DNA of 64,000 bases from Spodoptera frugiperda (taxonomy: Eukaryota; Arthropoda; Insecta; Lepidoptera; Noctuidae), in the NCBI RefSeq assembly GCF_023101765.2, contig NC_064231.1:8136501-8200500 (forward strand). The letters are read 5' to 3'. The notes below the pieces were generated by a model, which was given only the letters and a program-made list of their open reading frames with translations, searched no databases and was not told where the DNA came from. How positions within the stretch are numbered: the first letter of the stretch is position 1; each line of letters begins with the position of its first letter. Positions 11,410-22,290 of the stretch are shown here, in pieces. The position numbers and the translations under genes were made by a program.

Positions 11410-14400
11410 ATGGATTGCGTAACTAAAAGATTTAAAAATCACAATTTAAACGTTTTGAAAACTGTCGGGAAAGGAACTTACGGGTACGTACAGTATAATA
11501 TTTTTTATAATATATGCGGTTGTAGTAATTGAGATGTTTTTCTATTAGTTCATAATATAACTCCTTTTTTGCTATTGTTTCCAGAAATGTATATTTATGT
11601 GAAAAGCGCGATACAGCAGAATTGACAATTGTGAAGGACATTGAATTAAACACTAAACTTCAGGATCATAAACAAGTGAGTAATCAAATTAACTTAGATA
11701 GATATACCTACTTATCCTGTTTCTGAATAAACATATTTTCACACTGTTTTGATTTCTGAGATAAGCGGAGACAGGCACGTCCAACGGTACCTATTTGAAG
11801 CGTTGCCGTTGGACGTAGCTGGACCTATTACCACCTATATAGACCCACTATCACCTAGCCTATTTAAGTAGGTATCTACTGCCTACCTTGGATCTTTTCA
11901 TGTTGATATTTATCTTACTATTTCAGGACATAGCAAATGAAATAAAGATTTTATCTTTGTTGAATCACTCGAATATTATCAAGTTTTACGATTGTTATTA
12001 CACTGGCAATCAAGTGATGATATCCATGGAATACGCCACTAGCGGGAATCTATCGGAATACATGTACCATAGATATCCAAATTTATTGCAACAACAGGTG
12101 AATATTAATATTAAGTTATAAACATAAAAACTTACTAACATACCTACTGTTGCTGCTGCTACCAACAAAACAGCGGCTAACCGCAACACCAGAGATGCAT
12201 GTGAACTTGCATACGATGATCCTTTCCGGCTACGAAGGCTTATCAATACTTTTTTTATTTAGAAACTATTTCGTTGAATATTGTATTGTTTGAAAATTTC
12301 AGGAAATTCTTTTCTATTTCTGTCAAATTTTGTTGGGAGTAAATTACATCCACAGTCAGAAGATAATTCACAGAGATTTAAAAGCAGAGAATATCCTTTT
12401 GACTGGTAAAAATGGTGTTGTGGTAAAGATAGGCGATTTTGGCATTTCCAAAATGTTAGCAAGGTGAGTAGAATAGAACATGTAAGTAAACTAATATAAC
12501 ATCACGCTTTTTATTCCTCGATGTTGCACGTAGAGGTGTACACATTCAATACAACACTCACTAGTTATCTTGTGAGTTCTTTGTAATATTTCCATACACT
12601 TGGAGATATTTTTGAAATACCGATAATATAATTATACTTTACCTGACCCGAGTTCTGTTTAGCTGTTACATTTGACTTGCAATCACACGACCAACGAGGC
12701 AATGTAGTTTTATTTCCACCAAACCATATTAAAATTTACCTTTTCAGTCTTGTGTTATTCAATAATTACCTATATTTACTTTTTCTCAGTGCCAAGAAGA
12801 CATCGACTGTAATAGGAACTCCTTATTATTTGGCTCCAGAATTATGTGAAGGCAAACCTTATTGTAATAAAAGCGATGTTTGGGCCTTAGGTTGCTTGCT
12901 TTATGAAATGTGCACACACAAGAGGGCTTTTGAAGCAGAGGTAATTTTATTCAATATTTTAATGTTTGGTACTTTGATCCCCCTAGAATTCTCCAGTTTT
13001 ATGCATGTGTTAGAACAAACACAAAGGTAGAATTATGTAGATATATGAAATTCGTATGTATGGGAATCGAATCCTCGCCGCGGTATATTGCACCTTGCAA
13101 CCATATCATCTATACCTAAGTATCTTATTCTCTCACTTTAGTCTGTACTGGGACTACTGACAGGATTTGTGCTGACCTCTACAGTTTTGTCATTGAACAA
13201 GTTTAAGTTTGAAAATGGCAGTTTGTCTATTGTTTTGAACAACCAATCCCATCCCGTCAATTTCGAGTTTATTTGACGTTTTGTTGATGGTGGTGTTAAC
13301 AAAAAAACAATAACAATAGCTCAGCTGCCTCAACTCTGAATGCAAGTGCAGTCGTAGGAAGTTCGGGATAGATTATTGTATTGTACTTTGTGATTCCGTG
13401 AATTCCACAAAGAGAATTTGTAAAGAAATGGCATTCTCCATGTTCAGTGATATGAGTGATAGTGATGAAAGTTTATTTGAACATTATGAACTTCTAACTT
13501 GGTTATCCGACTTGCATGATAGCGAGAGCGACACCGATACTACGGGTAGTGAAGCCGATGAGACGGAAGAAGAAAGACCACGTGGTCGACCACCGCAGCA
13601 ACCCACTAACGCGAATGAGGCTAAGATAGACACACAGAGTTTCTCGCCAGCGGATCGCGCGTTATGTATACGCGAATTTTACAAAAATGGTAGTTCTGCG
13701 ACTATAGCGCGAGAAAAATTCTGTAATATTAGAGGATATCGTTATTTCTACCAGGCCCCAAGTATACTTACTATTCAGAAATGGGTGAAAACGTTTGAGG
13801 AGACCGGTTCGACAGAAAATGAGCCAAAAAGTGAACACCCAAGCTTAGTCAAAACTGAAACGAGCGTGCAACAGGTCAATCGGTCTGATGGTGATAAATC
13901 CAGTCGGGAGAGTGCAAGTGCTTTGTCCAAAGATAAATAGTTAGCTATATTTTATTGATGCAAGGAACTAGCTGGCCCATTCGCCAGACATGGATGTTCT
14001 ATTATGTAGATTGAAATTTTTATGAAATTCTTAAAAGGTGTATAATTATTAACAAATAAGTTCAAATAACTAAACAATTCTCCAATAAAGACTTGTTTTA
14101 ATAAAACCATAGTCCTATTATTAGATTTTCTACGGTTTCCCAATATCTACTAATTTTTCCTTGCTCTAAACCAGATAATGTCTGTTTTGTGTTTCGTATC
14201 TTGATATTAAAAGTACTATAAAGTGTCTTCTTTAGCTATAAATATTTTATCATTATGATAAAGTACACTTTTACTATACATTTCAGACGCTAGTGGGGCT
14301 AGTAAAAGCAATCACGAGTGGAAATGTGCATCCGATTGATTTGACAATATATGACCGAGGCATGCAGGATCTTGTAGACTCGATGCTGTCTGTCTTACCA

Positions 14401-14529
14401 GACAAAAGACCTTCTATCAAAGAACTAATGGGACGAATGGTGCTACTACCTGATATTTACACTGTTTATCTAGATGCTGGCAACGATGAACTATTATATT
14501 TAAAAGCAAGACAATTTGTAAAAATGTAA
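11410..14529 (+). CDS. NEK-family serine/threonine protein kinase, kinase domain only (6 exons)
   Basis: Protein kinase most like the NEK8/NEK9 group, which act at cilia and the mitotic apparatus; that role is inferred from family. Exons: 11410-11483, 11585-11675, 11927-12097, 12303-12463, 12790-12940, 14287-14529, giving 296 residues. All joins are in frame with GT/AG sites. Catalytic features: Gly-rich loop GKGTYGNV (20-27), ATP-anchoring Lys42 in TIVKDIEL, HRDLKAEN with catalytic Asp137, DFG at 157-159, and GTPYYLAPE ending at Glu183. SDVWALGCLLYEM follows. The protein stops about 30 residues after the C-lobe, so it lacks the RCC1 repeats of NEK8/9 and any coiled coil. Intron 5 (1.35 kb) holds a separate nested ORF. 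A possible polyadenylation signal AATAAA is at 14597. Confidence 0.9.
12941..13427 (+). other. 5' part of NEK intron 5, upstream of the nested ORF
   Basis: Intron sequence from the GTAATT donor. Around 13060-13085 ggaatcgaatcctcgccgc resembles an inverted tRNA B box and may be a SINE remnant. From about 13300 the base composition rises in GC (agctgcctcaactctgaatg), possibly the 5' leader of the nested ORF. Confidence 0.4.
13428..13940 (+). CDS. Intronless nested ORF: acidic region, AT-hook-like motif and DUF4817-type HTH
   Basis: 170 residues from the ATG at 13428; the open frame extends 30 bases further upstream but has no ATG there. It lies wholly within NEK intron 5 on the same strand. 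Layout: residues 1-50 acidic (FSDMSDSDESLFEHYELL, then Ser/Asp/Glu/Thr runs); PRGRPPQQP near 54-62 resembles an AT-hook core (R/GRP); a helix-turn-helix near 70-130 contains ADRALCIREFYKNGSSATIA and SILTIQKWVKTFEETGST. This fits the DUF4817-type domain found in insect transposon-derived proteins (DNA-binding half of mariner/IS630-like transposases). No DDE catalytic domain follows; the C-terminus is Ser/Lys-rich. It could be a domesticated transposase fragment, a DNA-binding repressor or a fresh transposon remnant; its intact frame favours recent origin or selection. Function unknown. Confidence 0.6.
   Translation: MAFSMFSDMSDSDESLFEHYELLTWLSDLHDSESDTDTTGSEADETEEERPRGRPPQQPTNANEAKIDTQSFSPADRALCIREFYKNGSSATIAREKFCNIRGYRYFYQAPSILTIQKWVKTFEETGSTENEPKSEHPSLVKTETSVQQVNRSDGDKSSRESASALSKDK
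13941..14286 (+). other. 3' part of NEK intron 5
   Basis: AT-rich sequence after the nested ORF, ending at the TTTCAG acceptor before 14287. No poly(A) tract directly follows the nested ORF, which argues against a very young retrocopy. An ATAAA-containing stretch near 14090 is the only candidate signal. Confidence 0.4.
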
Positions 14530-14585
14530 TTAAGATGATTGTAATATAATAATAATGAAACAAATTACTAAATATGGAATCTTTG

Positions 14586-14602
14586 TTTTATTTGAAATAA
14601 AA
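14586..14602. terminator. Possible bidirectional poly(A)-signal region between convergent genes
   Basis: tttatttgaaataaa contains AATAAA on the plus strand (for the kinase, about 70 nt after its stop) and TTTATT, i.e. AATAAA on the minus strand (for U2A', about 340 nt after its stop). The two genes are tail to tail. Signal inferred from motif and position only. Confidence 0.4.
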
Positions 14603-14932
14603 AAAAAACAGTTGTAGTATGGAGTTCTTTTCAGGTAACATCGAAAAAAAAGGACATCTCGACATTTTGTACCTTGAACCTTCAAATCAAACTTAGCCTG
14701 GTTTGATTGTGAGTAAAATAGTATCTGTTCTTTCGCATAATAACCCTGGTTTTTGTGTAGTATCCATCTTAATAGCTAAATATAATTAAAAGGTAGTGTA
14801 TAGAATGAACACTGTTCTTATCAGCTTAACGTAAACATAATCACACTTCTATGATTAAAGAAATAAGAAATTTTAATACAGAGCTGTAATATCTGTTCTT
14901 TACAGCCAAAATTAAATCTTTAGGTAACCTTC

Positions 14933-16754
14933 TTACTGGCCGTTTTGTTGATCAGTCTCCATCTCCTCTTCTTCATCTTCTGTAATGAAAATAATACAGA
15001 GAATGAATGTAATTTCAACATAACATCATACCAAATTATAACCATGGATTTTATCACCCCCTCCACTTTGCACCAGTTATAAGACTTATTCCCATGTAAC
15101 TAGGTGGTGAGTCTATTATCATATAGCAGACAGAATACCTGATTCCGTATTATTACTGTGAATAAGTGAAACCTAAATAAGTAATACTGAACTTGGACCT
15201 GAGTATTACACCGCAGACATCATGTCACAGCAGCAGTGATTGCGGCCACATGTTGAGGTTATTTTTATTATAGAATAAACTTTAAATATAAGAAGAAAAG
15301 ATTTTATAATAAGCAAGTAAGTCTTACGTTGGCCATTGCCCTGAGTTTGAGGTTGTAGTGGTTTCTGTCCAGGTATCTGGCCAGATTGCAGCATTCTTGT
15401 CAACCTTTCCACCTCTTGTAGAGAAGAGGCATTCTTAATGGCTTCACGAATCTTATGGATTTCTTGTGGGGTAAGATCTGAAAATAGGCACGGGAAGGAA
15501 ATTATTATAAATTCAAAATTTAGAGTAGGTAAGATGGAAATAAGTAAAAGGTGGATAAAAATAAAAAATTACACCGACATGGAAGTTTTTGGTGCATTGG
15601 AATGAACATATTATTATGACTTATATATTTATAACTTACTTGTAACTTTAGGATCAGGCATATTGCCTCCAGGCACAAATGTCTTGGCTTTCCTTGTAAT
15701 TTCCTTCTGCATCTCTTTTCCTTTTTTACTTTTGAACAAAGCATTAGCTTCATCTCTCTCTTTTTGTTTAATTTTTCTAAAATCTAACAATCTGAGCTCT
15801 GGGAACTTAAATGCCACATATGCTCTGAAAACAAATATATAAGTTATGAGATAGTTGAATCTTTTTTATAATTTTTGGTATATCAATTTCAATAATATGA
15901 TATTTACCTGTAATGCTGTTTGTTTGATACTGGATTGTGCATTAATGACAGTGTCCTCAGTTTGGGCAGTGTGGTTAGAGGGTCCAAATCACCTAATTCT
16001 GTAATATTGTTGTTGGTCAATATTAGGCTTTCTAAGTTAGGTATGTATTGCTCTAAATTTTCACCAATCCTCCTGTAACATTTAATTATTAAAGAAAATT
16101 TATGAAACACCTTATAATTTGTATTTAAAGCAGGGAATTTATTCAACAGATATGCCTGGCAGAGTTTGCTACAATAGGTCTGTATAATGTCGGTAATGTA
16201 TTAAGTAACTACGTACAGATCTATAGTAAAGAATCAGGCAGGTCTACTGACTTCGTTGATATGAATCTTATGAATTCAGTGGTAGAAATAAGGTACAGAT
16301 CTTTGGATGTGTAGCTTTTTTTAAGAAGATCTAATAAGATGGCTATAATACTTACACAATTCTGTTGTTATTCAACAACAGGCATTTTATCCTTTTCAAT
16401 AATGGAAATCCATCGAGTTTCCTGATATCATTGTCTGAGAAGTCAATGGTGTCAAACTGATCTAGCGTCGCACCCATATTTTCAATTTGCGGTATTTTGT
16501 AACCTGTAAGAAGAGGCGGGAATGCAAGGATTATAAACATAAGAAGTATACAGTAAGTAGTTTAATGAAGAAATATAGGATTTTATGTAGTAGTACATTT
16601 TACATTACGCAATTATCGGGTAGTAGTAATATAACGGCAAGATTTTTGTTAAACCATCGAAAAGTTACTAACCTCTAAGATCTAACTCTCGATCTCGACA
16701 TGGATTCATGTACTGCATAGAGTTTTGTATCAACTCTGTTGTTAGTTTCACCAT
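14933..16754 (-). CDS. U2A: U2 small nuclear ribonucleoprotein A' (U2A', SNRPA1)
   Basis: Spliceosomal protein that pairs with U2B'' on stem-loop IV of U2 snRNA. Six exons: 16754-16673, 16503-16356, 16072-15908, 15824-15640, 15477-15328 and 14979-14933; the sum is 777 nt, 258 residues (human about 255). The N-terminus MVKLTTELIQNSMQYMNP leads into leucine-rich repeats: ELDLRGYKIPQIENMG, IDFSDNDIRKLDGFP, CLLLNNNRIVRIGE, SLILTNNNITELGDL and TLSLMHNPVSNKQHYR. The LRR cap (VAFKFPELRLLDFRKIK) follows. The C-terminal tail has the family's KTFVPGG and LTPQEIHKIREAIKNASSL stretches and ends in an acidic EEEE-containing peptide. Splice sites are canonical and the frame is intact. All hallmarks of the family are present, so identity is very secure. 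Confidence 0.97.
15045..15175 (-). repeat. Diverged SINE family A copy in last U2A' intron
   Basis: On the minus strand: cagtaataatacggaatcag, then an ATAATAGACTCACCACCTAG stretch and TTACATGGGAATAAGTCTTA. This parallels the middle of the 24511-24752 SINE (cagtagtaatacggagtctg ... ttacatgggacttataac). Clearly diverged. Confidence 0.55.
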
Positions 16755-17258
16755 TTTGAATTAGTTTGAAACAAGCAAACAAGGATTACACTAGTACTTT
16801 TATCACTATTACAAATCACGAGAATTATTATTTTCGTAGCGTTGCTTCGCGTCGCGTTGATTTGATTTGGCAAGTTGTCATTGTCAATTTGACACATACT
16901 AGATGTTGCCATATCACATAAATGGATAACTTTAAAAAAATAATAATCACTTTTATTTTCATAAAATAATTATGATGTGATGAAATTACAATAATTAAAT
17001 ATCAATAAAGAATGCCCTAACTCTTTCATTTGAATGGTCTTTTGATTGTGTAGAGGCTGAGTTACCAGCTGCAGTTCAATGTGATAGGATAACAGGTTCC
17101 ATTTTCACGCGGCAAAAATTGTTTTTGTTATCTGAAAAAAGTTTTTTCTTCTCTGGGTGTCATGGTTGGTGTGTAAATGTTATATTATATTTCACTTGGA
17201 AGAGTCATGCTTCTGCAGAAATGTAAGGCATGACTCGAAGATGAATTGCACGATGCCC
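16755..17258. other. U2A' upstream region
   Basis: Probable U2A' promoter on the minus strand. It includes cattgtcaatttgacac at about 16880, a TGTCAAA-type inverted motif within 130 bases of the start codon. A remnant near 17200-17240 (gagtcatgcttctgcag) recalls the 5' part of repeat family B. Otherwise nothing recognised. Confidence 0.35.
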
Positions 17259-17362
17259 ATGTTCTGCTTTTGGAATCCAAAAGCAGAACATTTATGGTTA
17301 TTGTAAAACTAAGTATGGTTATTTAAAACTAAGCAATCCAAAATTTGGATTGCTTAGTTTTA
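17259..17362. repeat. Two adjacent perfect short hairpins
   Basis: 17259-17291: arms of 16 nt (atgttctgcttttgga and its exact complement) around one central base. 17324-17362: arms of 19 nt (taaaactaagcaatccaaa and complement) around one central base. A third relation: ggttattgtaaaactaag at 17296-17313 pairs with cttagttttacaataac at 17354-17370. This is a compact foldback structure of unknown origin. Confidence 0.85.
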
Positions 17363-17370
17363 CAATAACT

Positions 17371-20300
17371 TACTTCTTAACAAAATATTTTTTAACATCA
17401 ACTTTTTAAACACACTGTAGGTATAAAAAAATTACCTGTACTTATTTTTTTTTTATGTAGACTTATAATAGTGTGTTAGATACTTACTTTTTACACGTGA
17501 TAAATTCATACACATTCATAACTTTGTTGATCAAAAAAGTATTAATACAATTTTGCGTAGGCAGTTGAACGTTGCACCTGGCGTCCGTTAAAATATTATG
17601 AATGTCTGACTTGCTGGAACAATAAATATTCAATGTATTTTACTTTTCACGGAATTCGTTTTATACGATGTTCAGATTGAATAGGTATGAGGTACAGTCA
17701 TGTTTTTCCTTGAATAATGTTTTTTTTTTTTTATAAAAATGTTGCAATAATCATCATTATCATCTTGCCTAATAATCAGCCACAAGAATCGTAAGATCTG
17801 CATTGGCCATAACCACAATCCCTAGAAATATTACAATGGTTTTTAGATAGGTACCTAATTCAAACAAACATTATAAATAGCTCTAATTAAAGCTAAAGGT
17901 AGGTAACATAGGTACCTACTTTAAATTAGGTACATGGCTGCTTTAGTCCACCCAAATCTATATTTGGGCACTTAGTTTGATCCATAAATAAATTATTCAT
18001 TGTAGGTAATATGAAATTATGACGTCAAAACGATCGAGACGAAATCTTGTAAAATCAGCGAAATCTTGTTCCTAAAATCAGTTCAAGTGCTTAGAAGAAA
18101 TATAGACGTAATAAAGAAATTCATATACAGATATAAATTTAGCCAATAAACACAAAATCACGCCTGTTCGGCCGTCGAGTTAAGTGGGTGTATTTTATAT
18201 CCTCTTTATTGTAAGCAATAGAAAAGAATATTGCAATTTTTGACGTAAGAAGTCGGTACCTATTTATAACACCGTTAGCTCTAATTTATAGGAAAGATCT
18301 TAAATGTAGGAAGTACCTAGATAGGTACCTATTACAGTAGTAGTAGGCAGATATAGATACCTAATAGGTAGATATATAGGTACTCATATTTCGGTAACTA
18401 AGTTTATCTAAGTAATAATGCTTTCAGAATTTTGAAATGAAAAAGAAATTATCGTAACCAGGTCTAAACTAGTACTGGTATATCTGGTACCTTAAGTAAA
18501 AATTGACTTCAAGACATTTGAATTCAGAATTGTATGAAAACGTACCTTATTTTCCAGAATAGGGTACCTTGGCCAGTAAAAAAACAAACAAAAAGAAAAA
18601 AAGTAATCTGAGAGCCTGCCAAAAAATTGTGACCTAGATATTAAAATTCTATTTTAAAGCAAAATAAGTAAACAGGATTAGCAGTAAATGGAAACAACCG
18701 CCGTAATTTACCGCGGAAAAACGTGAAGACCTTTACCAGACCAACGTTCATAAGGATTTACGCTTCAATTTAAAATGGTCTCACACTTTTTACTGCGTCG
18801 TAAAGAAGTTATAAAAATAAACCTGTATTAAATGGTATAGAAATCCCACAGTTGGGAACCAATGAAATACATTATGAAGTGAAATTGCTGACTTAAGGAG
18901 GCTAAAGATCTGTTGATCCTAAAATTCAGTTTTGGTTCTGGGGCCATAAAATAATAATGGTATTTTTCCAGGAAGATATTTTTGTCATGATTTATCCCAA
19001 AGACGCAGTTTTTATAGTAAGTAGATTAGTATTTAGGTATCTTTTAAAAATGTAAGTATTAGTTTGTATTATAATACCTATACCTACCTACCAATCACTT
19101 TAATTATCATTTCCCCGTACGTTCCCTTTAACCTATAATAAATAGGTAATCACCAAATAATTTCTCATCAAACCTCTCACTCCATTTACAAACATACTAA
19201 CATGTATAAAAAAACGAATGAAGCAACATAATCTCCGACATTACTTCCCCAATCACGAAGTATTTTCCGGCGCCGAATTCGAGACATTACTTGTCGAAAT
19301 TCGGCCTCAGAAAATAAAAGGAGGTAGGATTAATCTCATTACTCCGCTAGACTGGGACTTTTATTTAAAGATATTTATGTACCAAGTCTCATTCTTAGAG
19401 ATTAGTACCCAACAAACATTATGGCTGCAAATAGAGCTTACTTTAGAACCTAAAGTGTTATGAAGGTAGAATAGTAGCTGCAATTATAGATTCAGGCGCC
19501 AAAAGAGTGTTAGTACGCAGTAACAAAGCAGGTTTATAAGACAAATATGGAGGTTAAACTCAATTCATTACATAAGACCAAAGCTTCTGTGTTATAGCTT
19601 TGAGCGAATTTTACGAATGCTAAGTAAATATAACAACTACAAAAAAATAAACATCTAAAACGAGCAACGATAAAATGCAGTCGTCTGGTAGCAACTGTAC
19701 AGTACACCTACCTACGTTTATATAAGTACACTAGCGGTAAAATTTAACGAACCATGTTTGGTCTGAATGTGGTTCCGTTCAAGCACTCATGGCATTCCAC
19801 AAAATTGTTTTCTGAAAGCCAAGCGTCTAAATAGCCGGAATAGTTTATTCTAAAAATATTCACAATGGAAAACACTATAGCAGTATGACGTTACTCAAAC
19901 GCAACATACCACGTATTAACGGAAAACTTTCATAAATATTTTGGCGATTCTCTTTTATAACTTCACAAGCTTGAAATAGCGTTGTGAATTATGCCATAGT
20001 TGAAATCTTACAAGGTGAAAACATTATGGTGCAAACTGTAATCTGTTTGATCTGCTTAGGTATTGGAAGGTGTAAATCAGTCAATCAGTTTGTTACTCTT
20101 ATTTTTATGACTTCTTTGCGGATACGGCTCTATTTTCCTTGTTTTAGAACGTTAAAGATTATTTTTTTGCAAAATATGTTATACTTATTTACTTATATGT
20201 ATTCAAATCATTAAAATCTTTTTACATTATGGCAAATAAATATCCCGACACAAAAAAAACAATTTAGCACTCGTTATATGAATGTGATGTCACAATACCT

Positions 20301-21837
20301 ATACACGTACCTAGTTGGATGGATGTCGGAGTACATAGAAGTACCTAATTTCTGGAATATTCCAAATAAAAGCAAAAATATAAAACTTCGTCATTAGAAA
20401 TCTGCTTTGATTTTGGCTAAAAGTTTTGATGATAAGGTTTACCAAGCAAAACAAAGTTAATTCAATTCAAACATTCAGCTACCAATATCAATTCCTGTAA
20501 CTACAGACTAGGATTAGACGCGAATGTAGGATTAAGTATAAACTAATTCAAACTTCCTCGTGTTGGGTCTTCCGTATGTAGATTGAATGAATGTATCGAA
20601 TAGCTAGTGAGACTTACGTGTTATTGTGTGGATAGATAGGTACAAGTTCACGTAGTTTTGCGTAGGGTACGTATTATTATTAGCATCTTGATTGAAAATA
20701 ATATTTTCACTTCCATGCAAGATTGCAAAAGTCCGTTCGTTTCAGTTTTTTAACTTGTTTAGTTTTTAAACAAATATTATTTTGCTTATACATAGTTATC
20801 TGTAGTTAACACAGTTCTTTTGTTACACTTAGTACAAAATAAATATCAAGGTGACATAAAATTAGTTTTGTACACATGACTCAAGATGAACCAAGACATA
20901 AATTAGTTTAGGCATCCTATGAACCAAGACTTATCACATTCCATAACTCAAAAGTTTGTCTAAAAATTCTAGTTAAAACCCAATAAAACTATAAATATCT
21001 TTGCTATCTCTTTTATCCCGTCTGTACTTTACCGTGAAAATATGTCCAAATAAAATCCATGATTGTATCACTTCGTAGACGCCATGTTTTTATTGCGTTA
21101 AAAGGACACGCTGTGTGACAATAAATGAAGACTGTCAGGTGAAAGTAAACAGACAAAGTTGTTTATTTTGACTCTTGAGCCTCCTCGTTGTTCGTGTTTG
21201 GATCTGACACATCAATTTAGGTGATATTTTTCCTGTAAAATTAATTATTAAGCGTTGATTTTGATGTTGGATAGTAAACTAAATTAAATAGGGGTGTTAG
21301 AATACGTTTTCTTAACGTTTGAAAGCTCTGTCGGTACACATTGTTTATAATTATTTTATTAGTAACTTATTGGTCGAGGGAGCAAGAAAAGGCGACTGTC
21401 CAGTAAGGTGTCTCGGACTCGATTCCCGAGCAATAGATTTTTGAAGCTAACAAGGAAAATCCATAATCAATCGGTGTTAACAACGTTGGTTTTCAACACT
21501 AATTTCAGTTTAGTGCCAATTGCTAGCAAACAAAAGGGCATTCAGTGTCGCAGTAATTTCAGTCCCTCAGAGAAGATTAGTGCAAATTCCGAACTCTGGT
21601 AATGGGTTTCGTGTTGCAAATCGGGGAACTATTGGGACAGTTTAGAAGTACGCCGTATAAACAGACAGGACGCAGGTATACCATGGTTCAGATAATTAAG
21701 CTGAGTTTAGACCGTATTGTTAACAGCTTTGTTTGTTAATTCATTCCTGAGGGTTCATTTTTATGCTATGGTGGTCTTGCTATGGTGGAGTCTAATATGA
21801 ATTTAATTTCTAAGCTATTTACATGTAGATGTAATTA
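17371..21837. other. Intergenic DNA without recognised genes
   Basis: AT-rich. Many short taggtacctac-type motifs occur between 17850 and 18400 and again near 19020-19090. A tRNA-B-box-like stretch (gactcgattcccgag) at about 21417 follows gcgactgtccagtaaggtgt and may be a SINE head. Nothing coding supported. Confidence 0.5.
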
Positions 21838-22290
21838 TTACTAAAAGATTTTACTTTAGGCAGTTGTCCCACCGGCAACGATGAACGAGTAACGAGTAGA
21901 GCTAGAACTAGCAACGAGTTAAGCGAGACGTTTAGTGTGTAGTTCTGATATTTGTGTAGCTCGGCTATAAACGAGTGTGCGAGTGAGGCGGGCGATACTC
22001 GCACTACGATACGCACTGTAGAGAAATGACCACTGGTTGCTCGCTCGGCTTTTGTTTTAATCGCTTGGCGAGTGTCGCCGAGCGATGTTATCTTTCATAG
22101 CTCTTGTCGCTCAGCGACAAACTAGTGAAGCGAGCACTCGCCGGCAGTGTGAACAGTCAGCGATCAACTATTTTATATGCATCTCTTTTAGTTTACACGG
22201 AAAGTATATCTATTGTAGTTTCTTTACGAGAAAATAGCCGATATAGTCGTTCACTCGCCGTTGGTGGGACACTGCCTTACTAAAAGATTT
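21838..22290. mobile_element. Foldback/TIR element flanked by identical 14-bp direct repeats
   Basis: The 14-mer ttactaaaagattt occurs at 21838-21851 and again at 22277-22290. Between them, inverted ends of about 29 bp match imperfectly: ggcagttgtcccacc... from 21859, and the complement of ...ggtgggacactgcc ending at 22276. The interior is GC-richer and crowded with cgag/gagc and gcgag motifs on both strands (for example cgctcggct, gcgacaaac, gagcactcg). No ORF of note. Interpreted as a non-autonomous transposon whose target-site duplication is the 14-mer; the left TIR begins 7 bases inside the repeat, so the exact end is uncertain. Confidence 0.7.
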
